Below the pieces are notes generated by a model, which saw only the letters and a list, made by a program, of their open reading frames with translations, had not been told where the DNA came from and searched no databases. DNA of 64,000 bases from Rahnella sp. AA (lineage in GTDB: Bacteria; Pseudomonadota; Gammaproteobacteria; Enterobacterales; Enterobacteriaceae): positions 319,534-383,533 of the forward strand of contig NZ_PITQ01000004.1 of assembly GCF_002834385.1 (NCBI RefSeq), written 5' to 3'. Each line of letters begins with the position of its first letter. Within the stretch, counting starts at the first letter, position 1. A program made the position numbers and the translations under genes. Below are positions 1 through 9,272 of the stretch, piece after piece.

Positions 1-18
1 ATTCTTTGAATTTTCCCA

Positions 19-104
19 TGGTACCCGGGACGAGACTTGAACTCGTACAGCCATAAGCCGAGGGATTTTAAATCCCTTGTGTCTACCGATTCCACCACCC
101 GGGC
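19..104 (-). tRNA. leuZ: tRNA-Leu (anticodon TAA)
   Basis: Read on the minus strand, the sequence begins GCCCGGGTGGTGGAATCGG, carries the anticodon TAA in the ACTTTAAAATCC-type arm, has a long variable arm typical of tRNA-Leu, and ends with an encoded CCA (positions 19-21). It is the last of three clustered tRNAs downstream of pgsA, the same order (Gly, Cys, Leu) as E. coli glyW-cysT-leuZ. Confidence 0.97.
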
Positions 105-115
105 TCCGGGAAAAT

Positions 116-189
116 TGGAGGCGCGTTCCGGAGTCGAACCGGACTAGGCGGATTTGCAATCCGCTACATAACCGCTTTGTTAACGCGCC
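116..189 (-). tRNA. cysT: tRNA-Cys (anticodon GCA)
   Basis: The minus strand folds as a 74-nt cloverleaf starting GGCGCGTTAACAAAGCGG, with the anticodon GCA and an encoded CCA at 116-118. It is the middle gene of the Gly-Cys-Leu tRNA cluster, 11 nt upstream of the Leu gene in transcript order, so the three are probably cut from one precursor. Confidence 0.97.
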
Positions 190-247
190 TTAAATCTTAC
201 TACTTGTCTTGCACTTAAACCAATTCTTGAACCAGTTTAAGAAAATT

Positions 248-323
<76 letters not shown>

Positions 324-471
324 TTTAATCAGAACGTACTGATTTTTTTAGCTAATCTTCTGGCATAAGACTGTCTGCCTTCCGATGCGTTGCATTCTAC
401 TGACCTGACGGATTGAGTCAATAAAATTATCAGCTTCATGCGATCGTTTGACGTTTTTTACGTCAGTTTGA

Positions 472-1020
472 TCAGGGTTCCAGCAAATCGTGACGCGCGG
501 CGTTCAAATACTGGAACATCGACCAGAAAGTCAGCACCGCGGCGATATACAACGCCACCACGCCCACGCCCACAACAATCGCATCAGGCCGCCATAGCAA
601 CGCAACCAGCGATAACATTTGCGCAGTGGTCTTCACTTTACCAATCCATGAAACTGCAACGCTGCTTCGTTTACCAATTTCAGCCATCCATTCACGCAGC
701 GCGGAAATGATAATCTCGCGGGCAATCATGGTCGCGGCAGGCAGCGTAATCCACCAGGAGTGGAAATACTCAGCAACCAGGACTAAAGCAATCGCAACCA
801 TCACTTTATCAGCCACCGGATCCAGGAACGCGCCGAAACGGGTAGTTTGCTTCAAACGCCGGGCCAGATAGCCATCAAACCAGTCAGTCGCTGCCGCAAA
901 AACGAAAATAAGTGCGCAAGCCAACGGTGCCCACGGATAAGGCAGGTAAAAAGCCAGCACGAAAAACGGTATCAAAACAACGCGGAACAGGGTAAGGCAC
1001 GTAGGTATATTAAATTGCAT
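472..1020 (-). CDS. pgsA: CDP-diacylglycerol--glycerol-3-phosphate 3-phosphatidyltransferase
   Basis: This inner-membrane enzyme makes phosphatidylglycerophosphate from CDP-diacylglycerol and glycerol-3-phosphate, the committed step to phosphatidylglycerol and cardiolipin. The 182-aa protein has the CDP-alcohol phosphatidyltransferase motif D-G-x2-A-R-x8-G-x3-D-x3-D around residues 49-71 ([21 protein letters not shown]) and several hydrophobic helices. Length matches E. coli PgsA. It lies 56 nt downstream of uvrC on the same strand and upstream of the Gly-Cys-Leu tRNAs, the conserved enterobacterial order. The ATG start at 1020 is adopted because the N-terminus MQFNIPT matches the family. Confidence 0.97.
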   Translation of the reverse strand: MQFNIPTCLTLFRVVLIPFFVLAFYLPYPWAPLACALIFVFAAATDWFDGYLARRLKQTTRFGAFLDPVADKVMVAIALVLVAEYFHSWWITLPAATMIAREIIISALREWMAEIGKRSSVAVSWIGKVKTTAQMLSLVALLWRPDAIVVGVGVVALYIAAVLTFWSMFQYLNAARHDLLEP

Positions 1021-1076
1021 AGCGAAGGTAACTGTTTGTCCGGTGTGGATATTATGAGTATGTTGCTACAACGCCC

Positions 1077-2912
1077 TTAGTGTTTCAACGCATTATGAAT
1101 CTTTTCTGCCAATGCGGTTGAAATACCCGGCACCTGTGCAATTTCCTCTACGCTGGCATTCAGTAACGGTTGAATGCCTCCCATGTATTTAAGTAAAACC
1201 TGACGCCGCTTCGGCCCAACGCCCTCAATTTCTTCCAGCGCACTGGTTGTGCGTACTTTAGCGCGTCTCTGACGATGACCGGTAATAGCATGATTATGTG
1301 AATCATCACGAATATGCTGAATAACGTGCAAGGCCGGAGAATCCGACGGCAGCGCAATGCCCTCACCTTCCGGGACAAAGAACAATGTTTCCAGCCCGGC
1401 TTTACGGTCAGCGCCTTTGGCGATACCGATCAGCAACGGTTTCGATTTATCCCACTCAACATTCAGCGAATGAAACACATCAAGCGCCATGCCGAGCTGG
1501 CCTTTACCACCATCGATAAAAATGACATCCGGGATTTTGTTCTCATCCAGGGCTTTGCCATAGCGACGTTGCAGCACCTGCGCCATGGCAGCATAGTCAT
1601 CACCGGGTGTAATCCCCGTAATATTGTAACGGCGATACTCTGAACGCACAGGGCCGTTACCATCAAATACCACACAGGAGGCCACCGTTTGCTCGCCCAT
1701 AGTATGGCTGATATCGAAGCATTCCATGCGGTTAATTTCCGCCAGATGGAGTGTTTTTGCCAGTTCAGCCAGCCGCTGATGGATAGTAGACTGCTGGGCC
1801 AGCTTGGTCGTCAGTGCCGTCGAAGCATTCGTGCGGGCCAGTTTCAGGTAGCGGGCACGGTCGCCGCGCGGCTTACTTTGGATTTGCACTTTACGTCCGG
1901 CCATTTCGCTGAGCGAATCTGACAACAATTCTTTTTCCGGCAGGTTGAAATCGAGCAGAATTTCGCCCGGTAGCGTGCGCTGCTGGCTGCCCTGCAAATA
2001 AAACTGGCCAACAAAAGTTTGCACGACTTCGCCCAGATCGGTGCCACCCGGCACTTTCGGATAGTAACTCCGGCTACCGAGAACTTTCCCCTGGCGGATA
2101 AACAGCACATGCAGGCAGGCCATCCCCGATTCGAAAGCGACCCCGATGACATCCAGATCTTCACTGTTGCCCGAAACAAACTGACGCTCGGTTACGCGAC
2201 GAACCGCCTGAATCTGATCCCTGATGCGCCCTGCATCTTCAAAACGCAGTGCCTTGCTGGCTTCTTCCATTCGGTTAACCAGCTGTGTCACCACTTGCTG
2301 ATCTTTACCCGCCAGGAACAGACGGACGTATTCCACCTGATCGTTATAATCTTCGTCGCTGACTAACCCTTTAACGCATGGCCCCAGACAACGGCCAATC
2401 TGATATTGCAAACAGGGCCGCGAACGGTTGCTGTAAACACTGTTTTCGCACTGGCGGATAGGGAAAAGTTTTTGCAACAGCGCTAAGGTTTCACGGACGG
2501 CATAAGAGTTTGGAAAGGGCCCGAAATATTCGCCCTTTGCATGCTTAGCGCCACGGTGTACAGAAATTCTCGGATGATTATCTGCACTGAGGAAAATCAG
2601 CGGATACGATTTATCATCGCGTAACAAAACGTTATAGCGCGGCTGATACAGCTTAATGTAGTTATGTTCAAGGAGCAGCGCTTCTGTTTCCGTATGAGTC
2701 ACGGTGACATCAATTTGCGCGATATTCTTGACGAGTGTTTCAGTCTTGCGACTGGAAACCTGGACGCGAAAATAGCTTGAAAGACGTTTTTTAAGGTCTT
2801 TGGCTTTACCAACGTAGATTACGGTACCGCTGGCGTCATACATCCTGTAGACGCCCGGCTGGCTGGTGACCGTTTTCAGAAAGGCCTTGGGGTCGAAACG
2901 CTCATCACTCAC
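1077..2912 (-). CDS. uvrC: Excinuclease ABC subunit C
   Basis: UvrC is the dual-incision nuclease of nucleotide excision repair and acts with UvrAB on damaged DNA. The order is a GIY-YIG nuclease (about residues 15-95, GVYRMYD and [13 protein letters not shown]), a UVR domain (about 204-239), the RNase H-like 5' nuclease ([19 protein letters not shown]) and C-terminal helix-hairpin-helix repeats. A GTG start at 2912 gives 611 aa, very close to E. coli UvrC (610), and is chosen over an ATG 33 nt upstream that would add residues the family lacks. The start overlaps the uvrY stop by 8 nt (GTGAGTGA), which implies translational coupling. No odd features otherwise. Confidence 0.97.
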   Translation of the reverse strand: MSDERFDPKAFLKTVTSQPGVYRMYDASGTVIYVGKAKDLKKRLSSYFRVQVSSRKTETLVKNIAQIDVTVTHTETEALLLEHNYIKLYQPRYNVLLRDDKSYPLIFLSADNHPRISVHRGAKHAKGEYFGPFPNSYAVRETLALLQKLFPIRQCENSVYSNRSRPCLQYQIGRCLGPCVKGLVSDEDYNDQVEYVRLFLAGKDQQVVTQLVNRMEEASKALRFEDAGRIRDQIQAVRRVTERQFVSGNSEDLDVIGVAFESGMACLHVLFIRQGKVLGSRSYYPKVPGGTDLGEVVQTFVGQFYLQGSQQRTLPGEILLDFNLPEKELLSDSLSEMAGRKVQIQSKPRGDRARYLKLARTNASTALTTKLAQQSTIHQRLAELAKTLHLAEINRMECFDISHTMGEQTVASCVVFDGNGPVRSEYRRYNITGITPGDDYAAMAQVLQRRYGKALDENKIPDVIFIDGGKGQLGMALDVFHSLNVEWDKSKPLLIGIAKGADRKAGLETLFFVPEGEGIALPSDSPALHVIQHIRDDSHNHAITGHRQRRAKVRTTSALEEIEGVGPKRRQVLLKYMGGIQPLLNASVEEIAQVPGISTALAEKIHNALKH

Positions 2913-3561
2913 TGCCTGATAAAGTCTCCGTATTGAGCAAACCATGTCGAATAGCCAGATGGGTTAACTCAACATCGCCGCTGATATTTAATTTACTAAA
3001 CATCCTATAACGATAACTGTTAACGGTCTTAGGGCTCAAGCTCAGTTGTTCAGAAATTTCATTCACTTTTTGGCCCTTGGTGATCATCAGCATGATCTGT
3101 AACTCGCGCTCTGATAAAGAGTCAAAAGGTGTTTCGGATTGGGGTTCTATCTGGCTAAGCGCCATTTGCTGGGCAATATCAGAGGCGATATAACGCTGAC
3201 CTGAATCCACCAGGCGAATAGCATTCACCACTTCCTGTGGTGCAGCGCCTTTGCTCAGGTAGCCGGAGGCCCCCGCCTGCATCACTTTCGCGGGCAACGG
3301 GTTCTCAGTATAAATCGTTAACATGATGATCTTGATATCAGGTGAGAAACGGACGATTTTTTTTGTCGCTTCAAGTCCGCCAATCCCCGGCATGTTCATA
3401 TCCATCAGAACAATATCAACATCATTGGTACGACACCATTTGACGGCATCTTCACCGCATTGCGCCTCACCAACAACTTTGATGCCTTTGATATCTTCAA
3501 GAATGCGTCGTATCCCTGCGCGCACCAGTTCGTGGTCATCAACAAGAAGAACGCTAATCAA
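2905..3561 (-). CDS. uvrY: Response regulator UvrY (GacA family)
   Basis: UvrY is the DNA-binding partner of the BarA sensor kinase and activates the CsrB/CsrC small RNAs. The receiver domain (residues 1-120) shows the acidic pair DD near residue 8, the phospho-acceptor Asp in VLMDMNMPG and the conserved Lys in YLSKG. A LuxR-type HTH occupies about 145-210 ([29 protein letters not shown]). I chose the TTG start at 3561 (LISVLLVDD), because it has GGAG 8 nt upstream and gives 218 aa, the E. coli length. The ATG 30 nt upstream adds unrelated residues. The gene is co-transcribed with uvrC. The partner gene barA is not in this window. Confidence 0.96.
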   Translation of the reverse strand: MISVLLVDDHELVRAGIRRILEDIKGIKVVGEAQCGEDAVKWCRTNDVDIVLMDMNMPGIGGLEATKKIVRFSPDIKIIMLTIYTENPLPAKVMQAGASGYLSKGAAPQEVVNAIRLVDSGQRYIASDIAQQMALSQIEPQSETPFDSLSERELQIMLMITKGQKVNEISEQLSLSPKTVNSYRYRMFSKLNISGDVELTHLAIRHGLLNTETLSGSE

Positions 3562-4332
3562 AGAGAATTCTCCAAAAAATAAGGGCAACACACCGTCAGG
3601 ATCTTCAGAACTGCCTTACACAGAACATTAATATTGTGTTCCCGGGCAGCTTATAAATGAAGAGAAGGTGGCAATAAGAGGCCAGCATCAACAAACTTGC
3701 CCCCACTACCGCTTACCGGCAGTGTTTTTAAATCAGAAAGACACAGTTATTTATTATAGCCCGCGTATTTTACTCTATTTCGCCTTTCTGACCAAGGAAT
3801 GTCTTCAAAAAACAACTTTGCTGAATGTAAATGAGAAGTGCCATCACCTGTATTAATAATTTATAAAAAATGCTTTTCTAATCAACATACAAGCGACAAA
3901 TCCTGGCGGGCGCTTTACTCAGTAAAAAAATAACCACACGCATTTCCACACCCCGAAACTCTCTTTTAGCCGGGCTGGCTATTTAAGCATCACCCCCTGC
4001 TCTCCATATATCTATGATATACCCGATTATTATTTGCAATGGCACGAATTGCTGATGGTTTATATGAATATCTCTGCATATAAAGATGAAAGGTTTTCAA
4101 CCGGTAATTAAGTTTAGTATTCTTTACCGCCCTGTCGTTCAGGCTATAAGATTAATCCGCTTCAATCTTTTGCGGCTGATAGGGGGAGGTTGCACTAAAA
4201 CGTGCCAACTATGCTAAAATGCTGCCACTTTCCACCCCGGCTTGCGGGTGAGTTCACTTTTTGCCCCACCTTGTTTTATACCATCCAGAATTTGGAGTGC
4301 TGCCCGGCAGCCTGCCTGAGGAGATATCAATA
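3562..4332. other. Long AT-rich intergenic region between divergent uvrY and yecF
   Basis: About 770 bp separate the divergent starts of uvrY and yecF. A 62-codon open frame at 3668-3856 has no ribosome binding site or recognisable domain and I do not call it. Promoters for both genes must lie here, but I could not single out a convincing -35/-10 pair. In E. coli the LuxR-type quorum regulator sdiA lies next to these genes. Nothing like it is present here. Confidence 0.6.
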
Positions 4333-4557
4333 ATGAGTAATTGCGATTTTACAACTGAAGCAAACGTTGAAACACTGGCAACAGAAGTTGCCTGCCTTAA
4401 AGCCACGTTGACCCTGATCCTTAAGGCTATCGGCCAGGCCGATGCAGGCAAAGTCATGCTAAACATGGAGCGTTTTGTCGCTCAGATGGAAGACGAACAG
4501 CAGGCAGAAGTTTTCAAAAACTCCCTGCAACAAATCAAGTTCGCCTACCGTCAGTAA
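4333..4557 (+). CDS. yecF: YecF family protein (DUF2594)
   Basis: This 74-aa cytoplasmic protein is of unknown function. The stretch [27 protein letters not shown] and the C-terminal QQIKFAYRQ match the E. coli YecF family end to end, including its exact length. The start at 4333 is preferred over an upstream in-frame ATG at 4261 because a GAGGAG ribosome site sits 9 nt before it and the protein then matches the family. It is divergent from uvrY, as in E. coli. The protein is predicted to be largely helical, with no signal peptide or membrane segment. Confidence 0.92.
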   Translation: MSNCDFTTEANVETLATEVACLKATLTLILKAIGQADAGKVMLNMERFVAQMEDEQQAEVFKNSLQQIKFAYRQ

Positions 4558-4566
4558 AGCTTTTGC

Positions 4567-4590
4567 GGAGTCTGTCGCACGACGGACTCT
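4567..4590 (+). terminator. Possible hairpin after yecF
   Basis: GAGTCTGT and ACGGACTC (one G-T pair) form an 8-bp stem around a CGCACG loop just after the yecF stop. It is not followed by a real T-run, so it may act as an attenuator or RNA-stabilising stem and not as a full terminator before the next small gene. Confidence 0.45.
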
Positions 4591-4662
4591 GTTCCTCCCC
4601 CAGGTTATCCCCGCTATTTCTGCTATAATCATGCACGGACTTCACTCTATGAGGAGATAAGC

Positions 4663-4836
4663 ATGAGCGACGAAAAGAATAAAGAAAACAAAAGCAAAGC
4701 CGATGAGGTTCATGTCAGCGACGGGCTGGGAGAACTGCTCGAAGTTGCAGAGCAACTCACGAAAGAAGAAATTGAAAAAGCGGCAGAAGACGCGAAACAG
4801 GCTGTTGAAGACGCCAAAAAACAAAAACATCATTAA
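4663..4836 (+). CDS. Small highly charged protein (57 aa) of unknown function
   Basis: An ATG at 4663 follows a strong GAGGAG ribosome site and opens a 57-codon frame ending at TAA 4834-4836. The protein starts MSDEKNKENKSKADE, and most of it is Asp, Glu, Lys, Ala and Gln. Residues about 25-52 (LLEVAEQLTKEEIEKAAED and following) should form one amphipathic helix. There is no cysteine, signal peptide or membrane segment. It ends 3 nt before the ATG of the AraC-type gene, so the two are probably translationally coupled. I do not recognise the family. The ribosome site, the tight spacing and the biased composition support a real gene. Confidence 0.7.
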   Translation: MSDEKNKENKSKADEVHVSDGLGELLEVAEQLTKEEIEKAAEDAKQAVEDAKKQKHH

Positions 4837-4839
4837 TCA

Positions 4840-5598
4840 ATGCATCACAACTTCCTTGCCCCGCATCAGACAATTGCGCCTCTGGCTATCGATTATCAAC
4901 ATGGTGACAGCGAACCGGCTCACAGCCATAACTGCTCACAGCTGATTCATACGTTATCCGGCATTGTTGAAGTACGGACCTCACTCGGCACCTGGATGGT
5001 TCCTCCCGGGCGCGGCGTGTGGTTGCCCGCGCATGTCGAACACAGCCTGCGTTTTATTGGGGGCGTCAAAGCGCGCACCTTATTTGTCGAGCCGCTGGCC
5101 AGAGCCGATTTACCGGCACAATGTCAGGTTGTTCAGATTTCTCCGCTGCTGCGCGAGCTGATTCTGACGTCGCTGACTATTCCGGCAGATTACCTGCCCG
5201 GCGGACGTGACGAGCGAATTATGGAATTGCTGCTCGACGAGTTACGGCTTTTGCCGACATTGCCCCTCTATCTGCCGGAACCCAAAGAGCCGGAATTGCT
5301 GGCGCTCAGCCAACAAATCCGTGCTGATCTCTGCGCATCGTGGGAGCTGGAAGACGTCGCACAGCGGCTCGATATCAGCAGCCGCACGCTGTCCCGTCGT
5401 TTTCAGCGCGAAACAGGACTACGTTTCAGCGACTGGGTGCGGCAGGCAAAATTACTCGAAGCGCTAAATCAGCTGGCCGCGGGTGTTTCAGTGATCGATG
5501 TGGCGCTGGCACTCGGCTATGAGAGCCCGAGTGCCTTCAGTGCAATGTTCCGGCGGACGCTGGGCGTATCGCCAAGTGAATATTTTAGTCAGCCATAA
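4840..5598 (+). CDS. AraC family transcriptional regulator with cupin sensor (NimR-like)
   Basis: The 252-aa regulator has an N-terminal cupin (about residues 15-95; EPAHSHNCSQLIHTLSG, PPGRGVWLPAHVEHS), the usual ligand-sensing fold. A C-terminal AraC double HTH spans about 150-250 (LEDVAQRLDISSRTLSRRFQRETG, VIDVALALGYESPSAFSAMFRRTLG). This arrangement is that of YeaM/NimR, which controls an adjacent efflux pump in E. coli. No such transporter lies next door here, so the target is unknown. It has no ribosome site of its own and is probably coupled to the 57-aa gene upstream. Its last 14 nt overlap the convergent leuA stop region. Confidence 0.88.
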   Translation: MHHNFLAPHQTIAPLAIDYQHGDSEPAHSHNCSQLIHTLSGIVEVRTSLGTWMVPPGRGVWLPAHVEHSLRFIGGVKARTLFVEPLARADLPAQCQVVQISPLLRELILTSLTIPADYLPGGRDERIMELLLDELRLLPTLPLYLPEPKEPELLALSQQIRADLCASWELEDVAQRLDISSRTLSRRFQRETGLRFSDWVRQAKLLEALNQLAAGVSVIDVALALGYESPSAFSAMFRRTLGVSPSEYFSQP

Positions 5599-7255
5599 TA
5601 GCGCTGGCGGCATTAAACAACGCCTGCAGCGACGCGCCGGACACATCGCTGTCAATACCTACGCCGTAGCAAATTTCACCAGACCGTTTCTGACAACTCA
5701 GGTAAGCCACGGCGCGGCTGTGGCTCTGATGCCCCAGCGTATGTTCGTGATAATCACCGATTTCCAGTTGCACATCATAATGGCGGCGCAACGCATCTGC
5801 CGCCCCGGATAACAAACCATTGCCACTGCCTGCGATTTGCTGCTCTTCGTTGCGATAGCGAATACGCGCGCTGAAGTGACAAACGTTCTGTTCATCGCTG
5901 CGAATCTCGTAACCCAGCAATTTCACCTGCGGCTGATCCGTCAGTCCGTAACGCTGGCGGAACAGCCGCCAGATATCACTGGTACTCATTTCCTTACCGT
6001 GGGTATCGGTTTCCCGCTGAACCGCTTTGCTGAAATCGATCTGCAAACCACGCGGCAATTTTAATCCATGATTTTGTTCCAGCAGCCATGCAGCGCCGCT
6101 TTTTCCCGACTGGCTGTTAACACGAATTACGGCTTCGTAGCTGCAACCTACATCGGCGGGATCCAACGGCAAATAAGGCACACGCCAGATGCCGTTGTCT
6201 GTGGTTTTCTGCGCGGCGAACCCTTTCTTAATGGCATCCTGATGGGAACCTGAAAACGCCGTAAAGACCAGTTCACCCGCATACGGATGACGCGGATGCA
6301 CAGGTAACTGGTTACATTCCTCCACAGCCTCAACGATCGCCTGCAAATTGCTGAAATCCAGTTCAGGTGAAACCCCCTGCGTATAGAGATTCAGTGCCAG
6401 CGTCACGATATCGACGTTACCCGTTCGCTCACCGTTGCCAAACAGGCAGCCTTCCACACGGTCTGCACCGGCCAGCATCGCCAGTTCAGCACATGCCACC
6501 CCCGTTCCGCGATCATTGTGTGGATGCACGCTGATCGAAACCTGCTGACGACGGCTGAAATGACGGCAGAACCATTCAATCTGATCGGCATAAATATTCG
6601 GAGTACTGACTTCCACCGTCGCCGGTAAGTTGATGATCATCGGCCGTTCTGCCCCGGGTTGCCAGATATTGGCAACCGCCTCACAAACCTCAAGAGAAAA
6701 TTCCAGTTCGGTGAAGCAAAAGGTTTCCGGAGAATACTCAAACGTCCATTCGGTCTGAGAGTACTGTTCGCATAACTGCCGGATCTGCTGAGCACCACGG
6801 ACAGCCAGCTCTCGCGTCGCCGCCTGATCCTGATTAAAGACCACCTCACGAAACACCGGTGCGGTAGCGTTATATAAGTGCACGATAGCGCGCGGCACAT
6901 CCTCCAGCGCTTCAAAAGTGCGGGCAATCAGATCAGGTCGTGACGGCGTCAGAACCTGAATCACCACATCGTCGGGGATCAGCTTGTCTTCAATCAGCCC
7001 GCGCACAAAATCAAAATCGGTTTGTGAAGCCGAGGGGAACGCGACCTCAATCTGTTTAAAACCACACCGCACCAGCAAATCAAAAAACTGGCGTTTGCGG
7101 GCATTATCCATCGGCTCAGCGAGCGCCTGATTGCCGTCACGCAAATCGCTTGAGCACCATTGTGGCGCGGTATTGAGCACGTTGCCCGGCCACTGGCGAT
7201 CGGGTAAGTTCACCTGCGGAAAGGGGCGATATTTTTGCGACGGGTCGTTTAACAT
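5585..7255 (-). CDS. leuA: 2-isopropylmalate synthase, fungal-type (LeuA2)
   Basis: The enzyme condenses acetyl-CoA with 2-oxoisovalerate, the first step of leucine synthesis. At 556 aa it is the long type 2 form, unlike the roughly 520-aa LeuA of the E. coli leuABCD operon. The HMGL catalytic TIM barrel (about residues 30-310) has SSDLRDGNQALAEPM and the metal-binding SVHPHNDRGTG. The C-terminal dimerisation/feedback domain is about 420-550. The ATG at 7255 is preceded by AAGGAGAATTG. It stands alone: no leuBCD follows and I see no Leu-rich leader peptide upstream. It may be a second copy beside a canonical leuABCD elsewhere, which this window cannot show. Confidence 0.93.
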   Translation of the reverse strand: MLNDPSQKYRPFPQVNLPDRQWPGNVLNTAPQWCSSDLRDGNQALAEPMDNARKRQFFDLLVRCGFKQIEVAFPSASQTDFDFVRGLIEDKLIPDDVVIQVLTPSRPDLIARTFEALEDVPRAIVHLYNATAPVFREVVFNQDQAATRELAVRGAQQIRQLCEQYSQTEWTFEYSPETFCFTELEFSLEVCEAVANIWQPGAERPMIINLPATVEVSTPNIYADQIEWFCRHFSRRQQVSISVHPHNDRGTGVACAELAMLAGADRVEGCLFGNGERTGNVDIVTLALNLYTQGVSPELDFSNLQAIVEAVEECNQLPVHPRHPYAGELVFTAFSGSHQDAIKKGFAAQKTTDNGIWRVPYLPLDPADVGCSYEAVIRVNSQSGKSGAAWLLEQNHGLKLPRGLQIDFSKAVQRETDTHGKEMSTSDIWRLFRQRYGLTDQPQVKLLGYEIRSDEQNVCHFSARIRYRNEEQQIAGSGNGLLSGAADALRRHYDVQLEIGDYHEHTLGHQSHSRAVAYLSCQKRSGEICYGVGIDSDVSGASLQALFNAASAIMAD

Positions 7256-7448
7256 TCAATTCTCCTTGCGTGTCAGAGGCAGCAGTCATGCTTAATTAAA
7301 CTTATAGTACGCAAACGATAACTTCCTGCGCCCGTCTAACTGACAGCCACCCTCGCAAAACGGACAAAAAGAAAATGATAAATGAATCAGAGTCACGCTA
7401 TAGTGCATAACTAAACGCGTCCAGTTCGGCGATCAGAGGTCGTACAGA

Positions 7449-9215
7449 ATGAAAAGGGTTCTGAATCCAAACGAAAATAAACGGCTTGCGGCGCTGCAAA
7501 AACTCAAGATTGCGGACAGCAATCCGGACGAAGTGCTTGATCTGGTTACACGCCTCACGCAGCAAATTTTTGATATTCCTATTTGCATCATTACTCTGGT
7601 TGACCAGCACCGACAGTGGTTTAAATCTAAAACCAACACAGCACTGCGCTATACCGCCCGCGATATCGCTTTTTGCGATTACACTATCCGCTCATCCTCC
7701 GTCATGGTGGTTAACGACGCCACTCTGGATCCCCGCTTCAACGAGAATCCGCTGGTGACGGCAGAAGAAGGGATGCGTTTCTATGCTGGCGCACCGCTTA
7801 TCACCCGTGATGGTTTCGCAATCGGCAGCCTGTGTCTGGCGGATAAATATCCGCGCGATTTCTCCGCTCAGGAAATCGAAATGTTGTCCGACCTTGCGGC
7901 AATTGTCATTGATATCATTGAATCACGTAGCAGCATGAGCTTTACAGATATTGTCACGCGGTTGCCTAACCGCCAGCGTCTGATGGAAGATATCGCGCAT
8001 TTGATAAAAGCGCCGGGCAACACGGCTTATATTCTTATCCTGATTGATACACTCGACACCCTCTATGCCTATGACATTGGCCGGGCGATTGGTATTCCGA
8101 AAGTCGAAAACATTCTCAAGGATATCGGTTCATTCCTGCGTAGCGAACTGAACGAGAATGACAAAGTTTACAGCCTGATGCTTGGCCGGTTTGCGCTGAT
8201 CAAGTGCCTTAATGAACAGGAAGAGATTTTCACTCAGTTAGAAAATGCGGCGACGAAAATCCAGCAAAGCATCACCAGCGATATCCCGATCAATGTGCGG
8301 TTGCATGCCGGTTACACCGTGTTCTCTTCTACATCGGCTTGCGCAGAAAACATTATGCGCCAGGGGATGTCTTCGCTGCATGAAGCCATCAGCAACAACC
8401 GCCTTATCATGCCGTACCAGCAGGAATCTGATGTGATACAAGTGCGGGCTTTCAACCTGCTCAACGACCTCATGGCGACGGTTGCCTCGTGTGAAGATTT
8501 CCATCTGGTCTATCAGCCTAAAATTCGTCTGGCAGATAAAAAGTTCCAGGGTGTGGAAGCGTTGATCCGCTGGCAGCACCCGACGCTCGGCGTCATTTCA
8601 CCGTCTGAATTTATCCCTCTGGCCGAAAAAACGCCGTTGATCACTCCGCTGACCAACTGGGTGATCACGCAGGCCGTCATGCAAATAGCGGAATGGCAAA
8701 AGCGCGGCGCACAGATCCAGGTGTCTATCAACCTGACCGCCAATAACCTGGTGGAACAAGATCTGGTTCATCGTATCCATACTGCGCTTATCCTGCACCA
8801 GGTGTCGCCATCGATGCTGGAAATAGAATGCCTCGAGACGCAGACGCTGGCCAATAATCCGCACGCCGTGGCTTCGCTGGATGCTTTACGCCAGATGGGG
8901 ATCAGCATTGCGCTGGATGATTTTGGCTCGGGCTACAGCAACCTGAATTATTTGCAAAAAATACCGGCAGATACACTAAAACTGGATCAGTCTCTTATTC
9001 AGGGGATTAGCAACGACAGCAAGAGCAAAGTGATCGTGAAATCGATGATAGAAATGGCGCACGCGCTGAGTTACCAGGTCGTCGCCGAAGGCGTCGAGGA
9101 CAATGACACTTTAATGTGCCTTGAAGAACTGCAGTGTGATTCCGTACAGGGGTTTTACTTCTCACGCCCGCTACATCACGATCAGATTCTGGAATGGTCA
9201 AAACCCTATACCTGA
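7449..9215 (+). CDS. GAF / degenerate GGDEF / EAL cyclic-di-GMP phosphodiesterase
   Basis: This 588-aa signalling protein has an N-terminal GAF domain (about residues 20-155; VVNDATLDPRFNENPLV, FYAGAPL), then a GGDEF-like domain (about 165-315) and a C-terminal EAL domain (about 335-580). The GGDEF signature is lost (LMLGRFALI where RxGGDEF is expected), so cyclase activity is unlikely. The EAL part keeps GVEALIRW, SINLTANNL, DDFGSGYSN, the Lys in LKLDQSL and AEGVE, so it should hydrolyse c-di-GMP. There is no membrane segment, so the GAF input is cytoplasmic. It is monocistronic and closed by a strong terminator. The input ligand is unknown. Confidence 0.93.
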   Translation: MKRVLNPNENKRLAALQKLKIADSNPDEVLDLVTRLTQQIFDIPICIITLVDQHRQWFKSKTNTALRYTARDIAFCDYTIRSSSVMVVNDATLDPRFNENPLVTAEEGMRFYAGAPLITRDGFAIGSLCLADKYPRDFSAQEIEMLSDLAAIVIDIIESRSSMSFTDIVTRLPNRQRLMEDIAHLIKAPGNTAYILILIDTLDTLYAYDIGRAIGIPKVENILKDIGSFLRSELNENDKVYSLMLGRFALIKCLNEQEEIFTQLENAATKIQQSITSDIPINVRLHAGYTVFSSTSACAENIMRQGMSSLHEAISNNRLIMPYQQESDVIQVRAFNLLNDLMATVASCEDFHLVYQPKIRLADKKFQGVEALIRWQHPTLGVISPSEFIPLAEKTPLITPLTNWVITQAVMQIAEWQKRGAQIQVSINLTANNLVEQDLVHRIHTALILHQVSPSMLEIECLETQTLANNPHAVASLDALRQMGISIALDDFGSGYSNLNYLQKIPADTLKLDQSLIQGISNDSKSKVIVKSMIEMAHALSYQVVAEGVEDNDTLMCLEELQCDSVQGFYFSRPLHHDQILEWSKPYT

Positions 9216-9238
9216 TAACAGCGTTTTTTCTGGTGGCA

Positions 9239-9268
9239 TAAAAAACCCGCATCTTTGCGGGTTTTTTG
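9239..9268. terminator. Bidirectional intrinsic terminator
   Basis: AAAAAACCCGCA and TGCGGGTTTTTT pair around a short TCTT loop, with A- and T-runs on the two sides. It sits between the convergent EAL gene and lipoprotein gene and can serve both. Confidence 0.9.
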
Positions 9269-9272
9269 TTTG

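Noticed and set aside
3668-3856. 62-aa frame in the uvrY-yecF gap
   Set aside because: No ribosome site, no domain and AT-rich random-like composition.
4040-4053. TGGCACGAATTGCT as a sigma-54 promoter upstream of yecF
   Set aside because: GG to GC spacing is 8 nt and not the required 10.
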